From JBMYQA01 sp049600855 (lineage in GTDB: Bacteria > Bacteroidota > Bacteroidia > Cytophagales > Flammeovirgaceae), in assembly GCA_049600855.1 (NCBI GenBank), contig JBMYQA010000270.1:1-8350 (forward strand): a stretch of DNA of 8,350 nucleotides, written 5' to 3'. Below the pieces are notes generated by a model. That model had not been told where the DNA came from. It saw only the letters and a list, made by a program, of their open reading frames with translations, and did not search any database. The translations under genes and the position numbers were made by a program. Shown here piece after piece: positions 6,765 to 8,350 of the stretch (position 1 is the stretch's first letter; the number at the start of each line of letters is the position of its first letter).

Positions 6765-8350
6765 TTAGAATCGGATGCCAACAATGGTAATGTCATCTCG
6801 CTGTTCTGCATTACCCTGATGCTCATTTAAGTATCCGTTCAGCAGCTCACTGATTTCACCAATAGACTTGTTGGCATTCGCTTCAATCATTTCTTTCAGC
6901 TTCAATGAACCTACTTTTTTACGATCTTCACTATTTTGATCAGCATAACCATCTGTAGTCATGAATATCGAGTCTCCCGCTTTTAAGGTAATTTCTGTAT
7001 CGATAAACGTACGGCCTTCTACTTGGTAACCGCCTATTGATTTATTTGCTCCTTTGACTTCCTCCAACTTCCCATCAGTAATGTAATAAAGCGGGCGGTG
7101 GGCACCTGAAAAACTCAAGTGAACCTGGTCATCAAGCGTTTTCCACGCCACAAAGCCCAAATCTATCCCATCCTGATTACTGGCCACATATTCCTGCTTT
7201 AATACTCGAATGATTAATCGGTTCATCTCTTCCAAAATCTCAGCAGGCGCTAGCAGGTTTGATTTTAATACAATATCATTTAATATGGCTGTTCCAATCA
7301 TAGACATAAATGCGCCCGGCACACCATGTCCAGTACAATCTGCCACTGCAAAAAACGTTGTTCCCTCCTTCTCTTCAAACCAATAAAAATCTCCACTGAC
7401 AATATCTTTAGGGCGGTACAATATGAAGTAATCCTTCAAGTACTTATTTAAACGTTCAGAAAAAGGCAATATCCCCTCTTGAATGGTTTGTGCATATCGA
7501 ATACTATCGACAATCCGTTCGTTTTTCTCTTTGAGCGATTTATTCTGCTCTTCGATGTAATCTCTTTGAGCAACGATTTCTTCTTTTTGTTGTTGCAACT
7601 CTTCATTTTGAGTCAGAATTTCTTCTTTTTGTTGTTGCAACTGCCCGTTCTGTTTTTTTACCTCTGCGGTACGTTCATCTACAATTTTTTCTAAACGGTC
7701 ATTTGCTCGCTGCAAACGCACCGTATTCAATCGAACGATCAGCCAAATCACAACACTGGCCAATGCGACATAAGCCAAATATGCCCACCACGAGCGGTAC
7801 CAAGGCGGTAAAATCTGAAAGGCATATGACATCTCTTCACTTTCAATGCCGTAAATATTTTTAGCCTTTACGCGAAACACATAGTCTCCTTCCCGAAGGT
7901 TTGTATATTCTTTTTCTGATTTCTCAGTCCAGTTAGACCATTGCTCTTCACCTTCTCCAAAAAGCGTATTCAACTCATCTAGTTTAAATTGATAACGATT
8001 TTTTTCCTCTTGATCATAACTTGGTGCCGCAAACTTGAAGGCAAGTACGCCTGAAGCCAATTTATAAGGAAACGTTGCTACTTCATTCACTGGCTGTAAA
8101 ACACTTACTACGCCTTTTGTTTCGACACCATCAGGTCGATTTAAAAAAGTTCCCCCAAATACCAGTGAATCGGAGCTAAACGAAACCTTTCTTAAGATCA
8201 CATTGTATGATGGAATGATTTGCGTTAACGCTTTGTCGTATCGAAACAAGCCTTCAGAACCACCTAACCAAACGATATTACGATCTTGCTCATCGGCATA
8301 AAACGCATTTACTTCCATTTCAGGAAGTCGTTCAAACAGTGTCGTATCAG
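6765..8350 (-). CDS. Propeller/Y_Y_Y-sensor SpoIIE-family (PP2C-type) phosphatase, 5' partial
   Basis: The C-terminal part of a large membrane phosphatase. The frame stays open to the right edge (first full codon 8348-8346), and the stretch before the ATG at 8318 reads straight into propeller sequence, so that ATG is internal. Counting from it (517 residues): the end of a sensor beta-propeller at 1-35 (NIVWLGGSEGLFRYD), a Y_Y_Y (triple-tyrosine) domain at about 80-172 (YQFKLDEL, EKEYTNLREGDYVFRVKAKN), the PPWYRSWW junction and a membrane helix at 178-196, a long coiled coil at about 200-272, then a SpoIIE-type phosphatase domain. Its acidic residues are intact: SGDFYW (D310), DCTGHG (D327), D386, TTDG (D456) and RDD (D508-509). 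In the hybrid two-component regulators of this phylum the propeller/Y_Y_Y module senses periplasmic ligands; here the output is a phosphatase rather than a histidine kinase. It converges on the VWA-OmpA gene with 4 bp between stop codons. Ligand and target are unknown. Confidence 0.93.
   Translation of the reverse strand, partial: DTTLFERLPEMEVNAFYADEQDRNIVWLGGSEGLFRYDKALTQIIPSYNVILRKVSFSSDSLVFGGTFLNRPDGVETKGVVSVLQPVNEVATFPYKLASGVLAFKFAAPSYDQEEKNRYQFKLDELNTLFGEGEEQWSNWTEKSEKEYTNLREGDYVFRVKAKNIYGIESEEMSYAFQILPPWYRSWWAYLAYVALASVVIWLIVRLNTVRLQRANDRLEKIVDERTAEVKKQNGQLQQQKEEILTQNEELQQQKEEIVAQRDYIEEQNKSLKEKNERIVDSIRYAQTIQEGILPFSERLNKYLKDYFILYRPKDIVSGDFYWFEEKEGTTFFAVADCTGHGVPGAFMSMIGTAILNDIVLKSNLLAPAEILEEMNRLIIRVLKQEYVASNQDGIDLGFVAWKTLDDQVHLSFSGAHRPLYYITDGKLEEVKGANKSIGGYQVEGRTFIDTEITLKAGDSIFMTTDGYADQNSEDRKKVGSLKLKEMIEANANKSIGEISELLNGYLNEHQGNAEQRDDITIVGIRF
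7576..7642 (-). repeat. Two exact 25-bp direct repeats within the coiled-coil coding region
   Basis: The same 25 bases occur at 7576-7600 and 7618-7642, start to start 42 bp. On the minus strand they encode the two LQQQKEEI copies of the second phosphatase's coiled coil. The 42-bp period is 14 codons, exactly two heptads, so gain or loss of one unit would keep the reading frame and the coiled-coil register. Identity at DNA level, not only in protein, points to recent duplication or gene conversion, although low-complexity Gln/Lys/Glu codons contribute. Confidence 0.85.

Noticed and set aside
6499..6826. Minus-strand frames across the OmpA-domain coding region
   Set aside because: They are antisense to a clear OmpA domain with conserved residues and show no family features.
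7479..7694. Plus-strand frame rich in Phe and Leu, membrane-like
   Set aside because: The hydrophobic look comes from reading antisense through Gln/Lys/Glu coiled-coil codons of the phosphatase.

Overview
The window looks like chromosomal DNA of a member of the Bacteroidota (Cytophagia, Saprospiria or Flavobacteriia type). It is A+T-rich, has no clear Shine-Dalgarno sequences, and carries architectures typical of that phylum: a periplasmic TPR sensor fused to a SpoIIE-type phosphatase, a propeller/Y_Y_Y sensor fused to a SpoIIE-type phosphatase, and an OmpA-like protein with a WD40-like propeller. I do not recognise the species.

Layout: (1) positions 2-2074, +, a membrane SpoIIE-family phosphatase with periplasmic TPRs, cut by the left edge inside its signal peptide; (2) 2178-3062, +, a diacylglycerol-kinase-family lipid kinase; (3) about 3228-3779, +, a Mesh1-type small alarmone hydrolase with an HD domain; (4) 4046-6760, +, an exported propeller-VWA-OmpA protein; (5) 6765-8350, -, a second membrane SpoIIE-family phosphatase with a propeller/Y_Y_Y sensor, converging on gene 4 with only 4 bp between the stop codons and cut by the right edge. 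Gaps between the + strand genes are 103, 117-165 and 266 bp. They hold no tRNA, CRISPR or mobile element that I can see; the largest contains an A+T-rich hairpin.

The window reads as signalling and envelope functions. Two transmembrane phosphatases share one output design (coiled coil plus a PP2C/SpoIIE domain with all expected acidic residues) but have unrelated periplasmic sensors. Between them lie an enzyme acting on a membrane lipid, one predicted to degrade (p)ppGpp, and a peptidoglycan-binding periplasmic protein. Whether these form one pathway is inference: the gaps are too wide to prove an operon, and no STAS protein, anti-sigma kinase or sigma factor lies in the window. I see no clearly new system. 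The propeller-VWA-OmpA protein, the paired phosphatases and an exact DNA repeat inside one coiled coil deserve most attention.
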